Shown: positions 18,063-27,550, counted from the first letter of the stretch. The stretch: DNA of 64,000 nucleotides from RUG13409 sp045546135 (GCA_045546135.1 JAZQCD010000025.1:1-64000); one strand, 5' to 3'. Program-made: numbers and translations. The notes: generated from the letters alone by a model not told the origin.

Positions 18063-19298
18063 TTATTCTGCTAAAGCTTCAAGTTCTGCTGAGGTCCTTA
18101 AGACTACATCTGCTTCTTTTACCTGACCGTTCCTAAGGTAAGTCACATGTACTGATTCGCCCGGATCGAAGGCAACAAGTATGGAGTACATCTTGTTCAT
18201 GGTCCCGACCTTTATTCCGTTTACAGTAAGGATGACGTCCTTTTCCTGAAGTCCTGCTTTTTCGGCTCCGCCGCCTTTAGATACACTGGCAATATATATG
18301 CCTGTAGAGGATCCGTAATACTCTTCAAGAGCTTCCTTGCTTACGGATGTCTGCTGCTCTATACCAATAGCTGTTATGCCAAGATATACTCTTTCGTAAT
18401 ATCCGTTTTCTATGATCTGCTGCACTATGGGCTTTATGATATTTACAGGGATAGCAAATCCCATGCTCTCGCCGTCAGAAGCCTTTGCAGATGCAATGCC
18501 TATGACCTGGCCCTTAGAGTTAAGAAGAGGTCCGCCGGAGTTTCCGGAGTTGATCGCTGCATCAGTCTGGAAGAGACCTTCCATGGTAGTTCCGGAAAGG
18601 GATGACTCGCTTGCCACTGTAATGGTCCTGTCAAGGCCGCTGATGATGCCCTGAGATATAGACCTTTCAAATGTGAGTCCCAGAGGATTTCCTATTGCTG
18701 CTGCATAGGCTCCGATCTTTACTTTATCGGAATCTCCGAGCTCTGCAGCCACAAGGTCCTTTTTATCTATCTTTATGACAGCAAGGTCAAGAGTGGAATC
18801 ATTCCAAAGGAGCTGTCCTTCAATGGTCTCACCGTTGTACAAGCTGACATTGATGACCTTATAGTTTCCGTCATGAACTACATGGGAATTTGTTACTATA
18901 TATCCGTTTGGATCGACTATGAAGCCCGTTCCTACTGCCGTTGCATCCTGAGTATAATCTCTGCTGCCGCTCCATCCCCACATATAGCTGTAAGTCACTT
19001 CATAGGTGCATGTGACGCTGACAACGCTTGGCATGACTTTTTCTGCAATAGCCTCTGCCAGCGTATAGTCTTCGCTGACGTTTATGACGAGGTTCCCGGC
19101 CTGATCTGCAGTGATCCCCGATCCGTTCCCGATCTGGGCTGCAGCATCTGCGTTTGCCTTGTCTGCCTCTTCAGTATTTCCCGAGTCCTTGTTTATGACG
19201 TTCCTTATGGACTCAGCACACAGGCCTCCGGCTACGCCGAATCCGAAAGCCATTACGGCGATGAGTATCACCGCAATAATTTTCTTTCCTGTACTCAT
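18063..19298 (-). CDS. HtrA/DegP-like membrane-anchored serine protease
   Basis: 411 residues: an N-terminal membrane anchor (about 7-28), a low-complexity linker, a trypsin-like S1C protease domain with triad His139 (TNSHVV), Asp171 (STLDLAVI) and Ser254 (GNSGGPL), and one PDZ domain (about 305-395, SVSKGGGAEKAGLQEKDVILTVNG). Such enzymes degrade misfolded proteins outside the membrane. It lies next to a WalJ-like hydrolase, an arrangement often seen near the walRK locus, although walRK is not here. Confidence 0.92.
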   Translation of the reverse strand: MSTGKKIIAVILIAVMAFGFGVAGGLCAESIRNVINKDSGNTEEADKANADAAAQIGNGSGITADQAGNLVINVSEDYTLAEAIAEKVMPSVVSVTCTYEVTYSYMWGWSGSRDYTQDATAVGTGFIVDPNGYIVTNSHVVHDGNYKVINVSLYNGETIEGQLLWNDSTLDLAVIKIDKKDLVAAELGDSDKVKIGAYAAAIGNPLGLTFERSISQGIISGLDRTITVASESSLSGTTMEGLFQTDAAINSGNSGGPLLNSKGQVIGIASAKASDGESMGFAIPVNIIKPIVQQIIENGYYERVYLGITAIGIEQQTSVSKEALEEYYGSSTGIYIASVSKGGGAEKAGLQEKDVILTVNGIKVGTMNKMYSILVAFDPGESVHVTYLRNGQVKEADVVLRTSAELEALAE

Positions 19299-19316
19299 TG
19301 TTTTTCTTCCTCTTTT

Positions 19317-20117
19317 CTAAAGTATATATAGTTCACTGGGACTTGTCCTGTTCAGAGTTTCTACCGAAATATCTCTTTCACAGGAAAACCCCTTACTTTC
19401 AAGCACGTTGCTCATAGTGGCCAAAGCCATCTGAGGGAAGTTGTTTTCTTTGCTCAAATGGGCAAGAAGGAGTTTTCTGTACTTTGGACGGCCCCCGAGA
19501 GAGTCCTCCAAAAGTACCTTTGCCACTGCCTGGGCTGCAGCTTCATTTGAGAGATGGCCTTTGTTTCCCAGTATCCTCTGTTTCAGGAACCAAGGATAAC
19601 GTCCTATACGGAGCATGCTCTCATCATGATTGCTTTCAAGGACCAGGATGTCGGCCTTTTTCATGTACTTATAGCAATCGTCGGTCACATATCCCGTGTC
19701 CGTTATTATGGAGATGCAGGCTCCGTCTCTTTCAAAGGAGAAACCTACAGGTTCTGCCGCATCATGAGATACGGAAAAGCTGCTTACCTCTATATCCCCT
19801 ATATTGAATCTTTCCCCTGTGGTTATCTTCTTAAGATCTGAGATAGCCAGGTTTCCGCTGATAGCCTCGGCAGTTCCTTCATTGGCATATATCTTTATGC
19901 CTTTTTTCAAAAGGACCGGAAGTCCGTTTATGTGATCCGAATGCTCATGTGTTATGAGCACTCCTTCAGGCATACCATCAAGGCCGAAATACTTAAGACC
20001 TTCCATTATCCTTTTTCCGGATATGCCTGCATCGACAAGTATGGCTGTCGATTCAGACCTGATCATGTAACTGTTGCCGCTGCTTCCGCTTGCTATGCAG
20101 CCTATTGCTAATCTCAT
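19317..20117 (-). CDS. WalJ/YycJ-like metallo-beta-lactamase-fold hydrolase
   Basis: 266 residues from the ATG at 20117, chosen because ACAGGTG precedes it and the family begins MRLAIGCIASGSSGNSY; an in-frame ATG nine codons earlier has no site. Zinc ligands are seen in THEHSDH, SVSHD and ITDTG. The related B. subtilis YycJ is a 5'-to-3' exonuclease-like enzyme, so a nucleic-acid role is likely. It is 18 bp upstream of htrA in the same direction, as in many Firmicutes. Confidence 0.85.
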   Translation of the reverse strand: MRLAIGCIASGSSGNSYMIRSESTAILVDAGISGKRIMEGLKYFGLDGMPEGVLITHEHSDHINGLPVLLKKGIKIYANEGTAEAISGNLAISDLKKITTGERFNIGDIEVSSFSVSHDAAEPVGFSFERDGACISIITDTGYVTDDCYKYMKKADILVLESNHDESMLRIGRYPWFLKQRILGNKGHLSNEAAAQAVAKVLLEDSLGGRPKYRKLLLAHLSKENNFPQMALATMSNVLESKGFSCERDISVETLNRTSPSELYIL

Positions 20118-20215
20118 CAAAACACCTGTATTATCACTCTTCATTGTGAAGAAAATATGTTAAAATCATTAAGTATTATTGTACAGCATTTTCCTTTTTC
20201 GTGAAGGGGGATACA

Positions 20216-20746
20216 TTGAAAAAGCTTGTAAATATCTATACCGACGGGGCTTGCTCCGGAAACCAAAACGAAGAGAATATTGGCGGATGGGGCTGCGTAC
20301 TTGAATTTGCAGGAGTAGAAAAAGAGCTCTGCGGAGGAGAAGACAATACTACGAACAACCGCATGGAACTCATGGCGCTCCTTAAAGCCCTTTCTGCGCT
20401 TAAGGAAGATGGCCTGCATCTTAGGATCTTTTCTGACAGTTCGTACCTTGTGAACTGTTTTAAAAAGGAGTGGTATGTCTCCTGGGAAAAGAACGATTGG
20501 AGAAATTCAAAAAAAGACCCCGTTGAGAATCAGGATCTTTGGAAAGATATACTGACGCTCATAAGGAAACACAGTTTCGAGTTTTACCTTATAAAGGGGC
20601 ACCTCAAAATACCTACGGAAAAAAATTACGAACAGTTCAAAAAGAACAACGGTGATGCATTCTCCTTTGCAGAATTTGCAAAGATATCCGAATACAACAA
20701 CCGTTGTGACGCTCTTGCTAATGTATACATAAAGAAAAATCGTTAA
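20216..20746 (+). CDS. rnhA: Ribonuclease HI
   Basis: Removes RNA from RNA:DNA hybrids. The 176 residues have the four acidic catalytic positions: YTDGACSGN, NNRMEL, FSDSSY and CDALAN. Between the KGH strand and the last Asp there is an insertion of about 30 residues (EKNYEQFKKNNGDAFSF...), known in some Firmicutes forms. The start is a TTG at 20216, 5 nt after AAGGGGG, giving MKKLVNIYTDG, the normal beginning; a GTG at 20201 is in frame but falls on the ribosome site. It converges with parB (4-bp overlap). Confidence 0.92.
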   Translation: MKKLVNIYTDGACSGNQNEENIGGWGCVLEFAGVEKELCGGEDNTTNNRMELMALLKALSALKEDGLHLRIFSDSSYLVNCFKKEWYVSWEKNDWRNSKKDPVENQDLWKDILTLIRKHSFEFYLIKGHLKIPTEKNYEQFKKNNGDAFSFAEFAKISEYNNRCDALANVYIKKNR

Positions 20747-21684
20747 TAAGTTTTCATTAAATCTACCAGTCTGTCAAGTTCTTCTGCAGAGAAGTATTCA
20801 ACTATGATCTTTCCTCTCTTAGAAGTACCTTCGACTGATACCTTTGTTCCAAGCCCTTCGCTAAGCTTTTCTTCAAGAGCTATGGTATCAGCATCCTTTT
20901 TAGTCTTTGCCTTTTTCTTTGCAGCCTTTTTCTTTGGTTTTAAGGATGTATAGCTTTCGATCTGCCTTACGGACCAGCCCTCCTTTGCGGCCTTGAGCGC
21001 CGCCTCTATCTGAAGACCTTCTCCTTCAAGGCCTGCTACAGCTCTTGCATGGCCTTGGGATAAACTGCCATTATTTACCAATTCTTTAACTTCCTCAGGA
21101 AGCTTTAAGAGTCTCAATGCATTGGTAACATAGGGCCTTGATTTGCCGACTACCTTTGCGGTCTCTTCCTGGGTAAGTCCGTACTTGTCTATGATCTCTT
21201 TGATGCCCTCGGCCTCTTCGATAGCATTGAGGTCTTCTCTTTGCATGTTCTCAATGAGAGCATAGAACGCATTGGTCCTTTCATCAAGATCTCTGATGAT
21301 GGCCGGGATCTCTTTGAGTCCTGCAAGCCTTGCAGCTCTCCATCTTCTTTCGCCGGCGACAAGTTCATAACCTTTCTTTGCCGGTCTTAAGAGTATGGGC
21401 TGAATTACTCCGTGCTCCTTTATGGACTCTGCGAGGTCTGCAAGAGCTCCTTCATCAAAGACTTTTCTTGGCTGACTTGCATTGGGTTTTATGTCATTAA
21501 GATCTACGTATACTACGCTTTCAGAAGAAACCAAAGCGGTATCCTGATCTTTTTTTGATGCTGCTTTTTTTGCAGCGGGCTTTTTCTCTGCCGGTCTTGT
21601 TGCCGGCGCCGGTGTCTGGAGTACGGCCGAATCTCCAAAGAGAGAATCGAGACCTCTTCCCAGTCCGCCTTTTTTACCTGCCAT
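20743..21684 (-). CDS. parB: Chromosome partitioning protein ParB (Spo0J)
   Basis: ParB is a CTP-dependent clamp that loads at parS and spreads, guiding origin segregation and SMC loading. The 313 residues open with the family start (GLGRGLDSLFGD), have the ParB/CTP motif GERRWRAARLAG with ENMQREDLN, a helix-turn-helix (TQEETAKVVGKSRPYVTNALRLL), and a C-terminal dimer domain. A lysine/alanine-rich linker precedes the end. Its start overlaps the parA stop by 11 bp. Four parS sites lie 0.8 kb upstream. Confidence 0.96.
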   Translation of the reverse strand: MAGKKGGLGRGLDSLFGDSAVLQTPAPATRPAEKKPAAKKAASKKDQDTALVSSESVVYVDLNDIKPNASQPRKVFDEGALADLAESIKEHGVIQPILLRPAKKGYELVAGERRWRAARLAGLKEIPAIIRDLDERTNAFYALIENMQREDLNAIEEAEGIKEIIDKYGLTQEETAKVVGKSRPYVTNALRLLKLPEEVKELVNNGSLSQGHARAVAGLEGEGLQIEAALKAAKEGWSVRQIESYTSLKPKKKAAKKKAKTKKDADTIALEEKLSEGLGTKVSVEGTSKRGKIIVEYFSAEELDRLVDLMKTY

Positions 21685-22453
21685 TGTTCTTATCTCCTCT
21701 TAGGAACTCTTCAGCAAATGCCATATATGCCTTTGCCCCTTTGGACTTAGGATCATATGAAGTGATCGGGAGTCCGTAGCTGGGGGCTTCTGCAAGCCTT
21801 ATGTTTCTTGGAATGACCGTTGAATAGAGTTTGTCTCCAAAGAATCTCTTGACTTCCTCTGCGACCTGTATGGAAAGGTTTGCTCTTCCGTCGAACATTG
21901 AGAGAAGTACTCCCTGGATCTGAAGGTCCTTGTTGAAACTCTTTCTTACAAGCTCGATGGTAGAGAGGAGCTGGCTGACACCTTCGAGCGCGTAGAACTC
22001 GCACTGTATCGGAACGAGGACGCTGTCGACTGCAGTCAGAGCGTTTATAGTGAGAAGGCTCAGTGACGGCGGACAATCGACAAAGATATAGTCGTAGGAG
22101 CTCTTTATCTCGTCTAGTGCACTTGCAAGTCTTTTCTCTCTTCCTTCTATAGAGATGAGGTCTATCTCTGCTCCTGCCAGGTCTACGCTTGCAGGGATGA
22201 TGTCAAGACCGTCGACCACAGTTCTGTATATGGCCTTGTATGGATCGAAGCCGTCTTCTATGAGGATGTCATAACTCGTGAACTCAAGATCCTTTTTTGA
22301 GATACCAAGACCGCTTGTCGTGTTGCCCTGCGGATCTATATCAAGGACCAGTACCTTTTTCTTTTTCATCGCCAGGCATGCTGCCAGGTTTATATTTGTG
22401 GTGGTCTTTCCTACTCCACCTTTTTGATTGAATATCGCTATAGACTTTCCCAT
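21674..22453 (-). CDS. parA: Chromosome partitioning ATPase ParA (Soj)
   Basis: A deviant-Walker ATPase that works with ParB and, in Bacillus, also controls DnaA. The 259 residues begin MGKSIAIFNQKGGVGKTTT (deviant Walker A), followed by VLVLDIDPQGNTTSGLG and YDYIFVDCPPSL. The start at 22453 has CAGGAGG ahead of it; the frame extends eight codons further, but those codons cover the ribosome site. It is first in the parAB pair, downstream of the parS cluster. Confidence 0.96.
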   Translation of the reverse strand: MGKSIAIFNQKGGVGKTTTNINLAACLAMKKKKVLVLDIDPQGNTTSGLGISKKDLEFTSYDILIEDGFDPYKAIYRTVVDGLDIIPASVDLAGAEIDLISIEGREKRLASALDEIKSSYDYIFVDCPPSLSLLTINALTAVDSVLVPIQCEFYALEGVSQLLSTIELVRKSFNKDLQIQGVLLSMFDGRANLSIQVAEEVKRFFGDKLYSTVIPRNIRLAEAPSYGLPITSYDPKSKGAKAYMAFAEEFLRGDKNNGR

Positions 22454-22503
22454 ACTACCTCCTGAGAAAAATGTCATCTATTTTTGCATTGCTGATTATA
22501 TAT

Positions 22504-22519
22504 TGTTTCACGTGAAACA
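22504..22519. promoter_or_regulatory. parS site 1
   Basis: TGTTTCACGTGAAACA, an exact match to the Bacillus-type parS consensus bound by ParB; 50 bp before parA. Confidence 0.95.
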
Positions 22520-22597
22520 TCAATAAGCCATTATTTATATTTCATTTCTTTTTTAATTTTTTTGATCATAATTTCTTTTTTTGTAATCAAAAAAGAA

Positions 22598-22613
22598 TGT
22601 TTCGCGTGAAACA
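22598..22613. promoter_or_regulatory. parS site 2
   Basis: TGTTTCGCGTGAAACA, one base from the perfect palindrome (centre CGCG for CACG) and still a canonical ParB site variant. Confidence 0.9.
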
Positions 22614-22663
22614 CTCTTTATTGCTCTGTTATTTGATGCATATGTTTTATCTTTCTTACCTCA

Positions 22664-22679
22664 TGTTTCACGTGAAACA
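22664..22679. promoter_or_regulatory. parS site 3
   Basis: TGTTTCACGTGAAACA, exact consensus. Confidence 0.95.
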
Positions 22680-22706
22680 TTTATCGGTTTATCGTCTATA
22701 GCCTGA

Positions 22707-22722
22707 CGTTTCACGTGAAACA
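22707..22722. promoter_or_regulatory. parS site 4
   Basis: CGTTTCACGTGAAACA, one outer-base mismatch. The whole 306-bp gap between parA and rsmG holds these four sites and no gene. Confidence 0.9.
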
Positions 22723-22759
22723 TTTAGATGACAGACTTATATAAATCACATCCTTATAT

Positions 22760-23410
22760 TTATTTCAGAGGATCCTTGGAAGGCAGTCCTGCTTTTCTCG
22801 GAAATTTAGGCGGTGTTGTTTTGATCTTTTTTACTATAACAAAGAGGTGTCCGCTGCCTTCTATACTGTCCGTAACTATATCTTCTATTTCTCCTCCAAG
22901 TATGGAAATAGCCTTCTTTGCAGCTTCTATCTCCTCTCTTGCATCTTCTGTCTTGTATGCAATAAAGTAGCCGTCCTTCTTTACAAAAGGAAGGCAATAC
23001 TCAGACAGGGTCGACATATTTGCAACGGCTCTTGATACTACAGCATCGAAGGTCTCTCTGTATGCCGGCCACTTGGCCATATCTTCTGCTCTCATATTGA
23101 GCACATCTACATTATCAAGATGAAACTTTTCTGCTGCAGCTGATACGACTTTGAGCTTTTTTGCTACGCTGTCAAGAAGATAAAACTCTTTGTCAGGGCA
23201 GGCAATAGCAAGAGGAAGGCCCGGGAATCCTCCGCCGGTGCCAAGGTCTAATATCCTCTTTCCTTTCATGAACTGGGGGATATTCATCACCTCAAGAGAG
23301 TCCCTTATATTCTTTTCATAGAATTCATTCGGGTCTCTAATGGCAGTGACGTTTATCTTCTCGTTCCACTCTAAGATGTATTCAGTTAGCTTTTTGTATA
23401 TCTCTTCCAT
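22760..23410 (-). CDS. rsmG: 16S rRNA (guanine(527)-N7)-methyltransferase
   Basis: RsmG (GidB) makes m7G527 in 16S rRNA. The 216 residues start EEIYKKLTEYILEWNEKINVTAIRD and carry the SAM motif ILDLGTGGGFPGLPLAI and the conserved SRAVANMSTLSEYCLP. The C-terminus is slightly basic (KTTPPKFPRKAGLPSKDPL), as in the family. It is 12 bp downstream of mnmG, the standard pair. Confidence 0.96.
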   Translation of the reverse strand: MEEIYKKLTEYILEWNEKINVTAIRDPNEFYEKNIRDSLEVMNIPQFMKGKRILDLGTGGGFPGLPLAIACPDKEFYLLDSVAKKLKVVSAAAEKFHLDNVDVLNMRAEDMAKWPAYRETFDAVVSRAVANMSTLSEYCLPFVKKDGYFIAYKTEDAREEIEAAKKAISILGGEIEDIVTDSIEGSGHLFVIVKKIKTTPPKFPRKAGLPSKDPLK

Positions 23411-23422
23411 TTTTAACCATCA

Positions 23423-25303
23423 CTAAGATTCTCTCTTGATCTTCTCAAGCCATACTAAAAGCACGTTTATATCTGCTGGAGAAACTCCTGATATCCTGGA
23501 TGCCTGCCCTACAGATACAGGCTTTATGGCAGCAAGCTTTTCCTTAGCTTCATTTCTAAGACCATCCATTGACATGTAGTCAAGGTCTTCGGGAAGCGCC
23601 TTGGTCTCAAGATGCTTGAACCTTTCTATCTGAGCAAGCTGCTTATCTATATATCCTTTGTACTTGATGCTCACCTCTACCTTTGTCCTTACGTGATACG
23701 AAAGCTTAGGTCTCCCCGGATCTATCTCTTCTGTATTGTCATAAGTAAACTCCGGCCTTTTAAGAAGTTCTGCAAGAGAAAGCCCGTTGTCAAGTTTCGT
23801 TCCGCTGATCCTCTCAACAAACTCATTTGCCTCTGACGGTACTACTCTTACTGCTTCAAGCCTTGCCATCTCGTCTTCCATTGCTTTCTTGTCTGCAAGG
23901 AACTTCTCATACCTTTCATCTGATACAAGTCCAAGGTCTCTTCCTTTTTGAGTAAGCCTGAGATCAGCATTATCCTGTCTTAGGACAAGTCTGTATTCGG
24001 CTCTTGATGTCATCATCCTGTAGGGTTCATTGGTCCCCTTTGTTATGAGGTCGTCAAGAAGTACTCCTATATAACTTTCGGATCTGTCAAGGATAAAGGG
24101 TTCTTTTCCGTCTATCCAAAGACTTGCATTTATGCCTGCCATGAGTCCTTGAGCAGCTGCTTCCTCATAACCTGATGATCCGTTGAACTGTCCTGCGCAA
24201 AAGAGTCCCGGGAATGACCTATGCATGAGGCTTAGTTTAAGATCCAGTGGATCTATACAGTCGTACTCTATGGCATAGGCAGATCTTACTATCTGAGCAT
24301 TTTCAAGGCCCGGTATAGTTCTGTAAAATTTTTCCTGTACATCTTCAGGAAGGGATGAACTCATTCCCTGAAGATACATTTCCTCAGTAGACCTTCCTTC
24401 CGGTTCTACAAAGAGCTGGTGTCTCTTTTTGTCAGGAAATCTTTCAAGTTTGCTTTCTATAGACGGGCAGTACCTTGGTCCTACTCCCTCGATGAGTCCG
24501 CCAAACAGAGATGACCTTGAAAAATTATCTCTTATTATCTTGTGAGTCTCTTCGTTCGTATATGTGAGCCAGCATGGTACCTGATCCGTTTCTACCTTTT
24601 CATTTAGGAATGAGAAAGGTACAGGAACTTCGTCTCCCAGCTGCACTTCCATCTTTGAATAGTCAATAGACGATGAAAGGACTCTTGCAGGTGTCCCTGT
24701 CTTAAATCTTCTTGTCTTAAGTCCCCTTTTATGAAGAGCCTCTGACAATTCAACTGAAGGAGACAGTCCGTTAGGACCGCTGGAAAATCCAGTATCTCCT
24801 ATGAAAATCTTTCCTCCAAGGAAGGTGCCTGTAGCTATGATCACAGCTTTGCATCCACAGTAGGCTCCGGTCTTAAGGATAACTCCCTTGACGCCGCCTT
24901 CCATGTCCATATCTATATCTATGACTTCGCCCTGTCTTAAGAGAAGGTTCTCCTGCTTTTCAAGTGTCCTCTTCATCTCTTCATGATAGCGCCTCTTGTC
25001 TGCCTGCGCCCTTAGAGAATGTACTGCAGGACCTTTTGACCTATTGAGCATCTTGCTCTGTATAAAGGTCTTATCTATGCAAAGGCCCATTTCTCCTCCG
25101 AGAGCATCTATCTCTCTTACGAGATGTCCCTTTCCTGTTCCTCCTATGGCAGGGTTGCAGAACATATTTGCTACTGCTTCAAGGTTTATGGATAAAAGCA
25201 AAGTCTTCTTTCCCATCCTCGCTGCAGCAAGACCTGCTTCGCATCCTGCATGGCCTGCTCCTATGACTACGATGTCATAACTGTCAAGATATTTTATCTC
25301 CAT
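23423..25303 (-). CDS. mnmG: tRNA U34 carboxymethylaminomethylation enzyme MnmG (GidA)
   Basis: With MnmE it modifies the wobble uridine of several tRNAs, using FAD, NADH and methylene-THF. The 626 residues begin with the FAD site VVIGAGHAGCEAGLAAARMG, and have the signature GPRYCPSIE and CAGQFNGSSGYEEAAAQGL. The C-terminal MnmE-binding helical domain ends with ASRISGVSPADINVLLVWLE. Length is typical and it starts 1 bp after mnmE. Confidence 0.97.
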   Translation of the reverse strand: MEIKYLDSYDIVVIGAGHAGCEAGLAAARMGKKTLLLSINLEAVANMFCNPAIGGTGKGHLVREIDALGGEMGLCIDKTFIQSKMLNRSKGPAVHSLRAQADKRRYHEEMKRTLEKQENLLLRQGEVIDIDMDMEGGVKGVILKTGAYCGCKAVIIATGTFLGGKIFIGDTGFSSGPNGLSPSVELSEALHKRGLKTRRFKTGTPARVLSSSIDYSKMEVQLGDEVPVPFSFLNEKVETDQVPCWLTYTNEETHKIIRDNFSRSSLFGGLIEGVGPRYCPSIESKLERFPDKKRHQLFVEPEGRSTEEMYLQGMSSSLPEDVQEKFYRTIPGLENAQIVRSAYAIEYDCIDPLDLKLSLMHRSFPGLFCAGQFNGSSGYEEAAAQGLMAGINASLWIDGKEPFILDRSESYIGVLLDDLITKGTNEPYRMMTSRAEYRLVLRQDNADLRLTQKGRDLGLVSDERYEKFLADKKAMEDEMARLEAVRVVPSEANEFVERISGTKLDNGLSLAELLKRPEFTYDNTEEIDPGRPKLSYHVRTKVEVSIKYKGYIDKQLAQIERFKHLETKALPEDLDYMSMDGLRNEAKEKLAAIKPVSVGQASRISGVSPADINVLLVWLEKIKRES

Positions 25304-25304
25304 C

Positions 25305-26651
25305 CTATTTACCTAAACAAAATCTTGAGAACACTTCATCGATGACCTGATCGCTCGCTGTTTCTCCTATTATCTCGCCAAGATAATCAAACGCTGCCTT
25401 TACATTCACCTCGATAAAATCCATAGCCTCCATTGAATCTATCATATGAAGAGCTTCCTTTATCTCAGAAAGCGCTTTTTTTATGAGGTCTGCATGACGT
25501 ATGTTCGTGATCATCACATCGTCATTTCTTCTGACTTTTCCGCCGTTAACGAATTTTTCTATAGCGTCCTCGATCTTTTCTATACCTGTTCTTTCGACCA
25601 TAGAAACTTCGATGCCGTCTTCATTTAATACTATGCCTTTGTCAGCTTTGTTAAGAAGAGTTATGCAGGGCTTATCCTTTGACATTTCAAGAAGCTCTTT
25701 GTCTTCATCAGAAAGCTGGCTGCTTCCGTCAAGTACAAGTATCAAAAGGTCTGCTTTATTGAAAGCATCCTTGCTTCTTTCTATACCTATGCTTTCAACT
25801 ATATCTTCTGATTCGTGGATGCCTGCAGTATCGATAAATGAGATAGGTATACCTCTTATGGATGCTGTCTCTTCTATGGTGTCTCTTGTGGTTCCTGGAA
25901 CAGAAGTGACTATGCTTCTGTCTTCCTTTAAAAATATATTCATAAGAGACGACTTACCTACGTTAGGTTTACCTACTATAGCTACCTTTAGTCCTTCTCT
26001 TATTATTCTTCCTTCATCGCTTGAAGCGCTTAATTTCAATAGTTCATCGTATATCGGCGATAGATCGTTTTTGAACTTTTCATATGTAAGGACTTCTATG
26101 TCCTCATCAGGGTAATCCATGTTCACTGTTATGGAAACGAGTATATCCAATATCTCTTTTCTTATCTCTCTTACCCTTTTTGATACGCTTCCTTCAAGTT
26201 GGTCTACAGCCGTTTCATAGCTTCTTCCTGTTTTTGCTTTTATAAGGTCTATGACAGCTTCTGCCTGAGAGAGATCTATCTTTCCTGAGATGAAAGCTCT
26301 TTTTGTAAACTCTCCTCTATCTGCAAGTATGGCTCCCATTTCAAGAAGCAAGGATAATATATTCTTTACAGATATATTTCCTCCATGGCACTGTATCTCT
26401 GCAACGTCTTCTCCTGTATATGTATATGGTCCTTTCATGAAAACTGCGAGAGCTTCGTCTATTACTTCTCCGCTTTGCTTTTTGACTATCCCGTAATACA
26501 TATGCCTTGGTTCAAAGTCTATAGCTTCGCCTTTTTTGTTAAAGAAGACTTTTTTAAGTATTTCAAGAGAATCAGGACCTGACATCCTGACTATACCTAT
26601 ACCTGCTTCGCCGTATGCAGTTGAGATCGCTGCTATTGTTGTATTTTCCAT
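25305..26651 (-). CDS. mnmE: tRNA modification GTPase MnmE (TrmE)
   Basis: Partner of MnmG. The 448 residues show the folate-binding N-terminal domain (TIAAISTAYGEAGIGIVRMSG), a G domain with GKPNVGKSSLMN, DTAGIHES and NKAD, and the C-terminal FCLGK that carries the catalytic Cys. The start codon follows the T-run of an intrinsic terminator directly (TTTTGTTTT then ATG), so no Shine-Dalgarno is available; this start is nevertheless the family start. See the separate finding. Confidence 0.95.
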   Translation of the reverse strand: MENTTIAAISTAYGEAGIGIVRMSGPDSLEILKKVFFNKKGEAIDFEPRHMYYGIVKKQSGEVIDEALAVFMKGPYTYTGEDVAEIQCHGGNISVKNILSLLLEMGAILADRGEFTKRAFISGKIDLSQAEAVIDLIKAKTGRSYETAVDQLEGSVSKRVREIRKEILDILVSITVNMDYPDEDIEVLTYEKFKNDLSPIYDELLKLSASSDEGRIIREGLKVAIVGKPNVGKSSLMNIFLKEDRSIVTSVPGTTRDTIEETASIRGIPISFIDTAGIHESEDIVESIGIERSKDAFNKADLLILVLDGSSQLSDEDKELLEMSKDKPCITLLNKADKGIVLNEDGIEVSMVERTGIEKIEDAIEKFVNGGKVRRNDDVMITNIRHADLIKKALSEIKEALHMIDSMEAMDFIEVNVKAAFDYLGEIIGETASDQVIDEVFSRFCLGK

Positions 26652-26652
26652 A

Positions 26653-26680
26653 AAACAAAAGGCCGCTTTTAAAGGCGGCC
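26653..26680 (-). terminator. Terminator between jag and mnmE
   Basis: On the minus strand GGCCGCCTTT pairs with AAAAGCGGCC, followed by TTTTGTTTT and then at once the mnmE ATG. It ends or attenuates the rpmH-jag transcript. Confidence 0.85.
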
Positions 26681-26688
26681 AAAATATC

Positions 26689-27531
26689 TTACTTTTTAAG
26701 TTCTATAACGACTCTTCTGTAAGGTTCGTCGCCCTCACTTCTTGTTGTGATGCCGTTTACTCCGTGAAGAGAAGAATGGATCACTTTTCTCTCATAAGGA
26801 TTCATAGGCTCGAGCCTTGCGCTCTTTCCTGTCTTAAGTACCTTCTGAGCAAGTCTTGTTGCAAGATTTTCAAGGGTCGCTTCTCTCTTTGCTCTATATC
26901 CTTCAGCATCGAGTATAACTCTTATGTACTCATCTTCGCTCTTGTTTACAACGAGACTTGTAAGATATTGAAGTGCATCCAGTGTCTGTCCTCTCTTTCC
27001 GATGACTGTACCTGTATCCTTTCCTTCAACATCTATATAGACGCTTTCTTCGTTTACTTCTACAGAAACTGTGACATCAAGTCCCATCTCGTTAAAGGTC
27101 TTTTCAAGGAATTCCTTTGCAGGGTGCTCCTCTACCTTTTTGAGATCAGTCGGCTTTTCGCTTATATTGGCATGATTGATCTCAACTTTAATATTATCCT
27201 TTGGTTGAGAGGACTTCTTTTTCTTGTTTTTGTTCTTTTTCTTTTTTTCCTGTACAGGAGCTTGTTCTAAAGTCTCTTCCTTTACTGCTTTTTCAACAGT
27301 CTTTTCAGGAGTCTTTTTTTCTTCCTTTTGTACAGGTTTTGCTTCCTGTTTCTTTTCTTTCTTTATTTCCTCAACTCTTACCTTAGCAAGTTTAGAACCT
27401 ATACCGAAGAAACCCTTGCTGGGTTGCTCAAGTACAGTAACTGTTACCTGGTCTTTGGTAAGTTTGAGTTCCTGAAGGGCAAGCTCGACTGCTGCATCGA
27501 TGCTGTCGCCCCATTTTTCAGAATATCTCAT
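26689..27531 (-). CDS. jag: RNA-binding protein Jag/KhpB
   Basis: 280 residues: Jag_N domain (about 1-50, WGDSIDAAVELALQELKLTKDQVTVTVLEQPSKGFFGIG), a lysine/glutamate-rich linker (about 55-110), a KH domain (about 135-205, DTGTVIGKRGQTLDALQYLT) and an R3H domain (about 215-280, YERKVIHSSLHGVNGITTRSEG). KhpB binds many RNAs and affects cell elongation. It is in its usual place after yidC, with GGAGG before the ATG. Confidence 0.95.
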   Translation of the reverse strand: MRYSEKWGDSIDAAVELALQELKLTKDQVTVTVLEQPSKGFFGIGSKLAKVRVEEIKKEKKQEAKPVQKEEKKTPEKTVEKAVKEETLEQAPVQEKKKKNKNKKKKSSQPKDNIKVEINHANISEKPTDLKKVEEHPAKEFLEKTFNEMGLDVTVSVEVNEESVYIDVEGKDTGTVIGKRGQTLDALQYLTSLVVNKSEDEYIRVILDAEGYRAKREATLENLATRLAQKVLKTGKSARLEPMNPYERKVIHSSLHGVNGITTRSEGDEPYRRVVIELKK

Positions 27532-27550
27532 TTACTGTGCTTCCTCCAAT

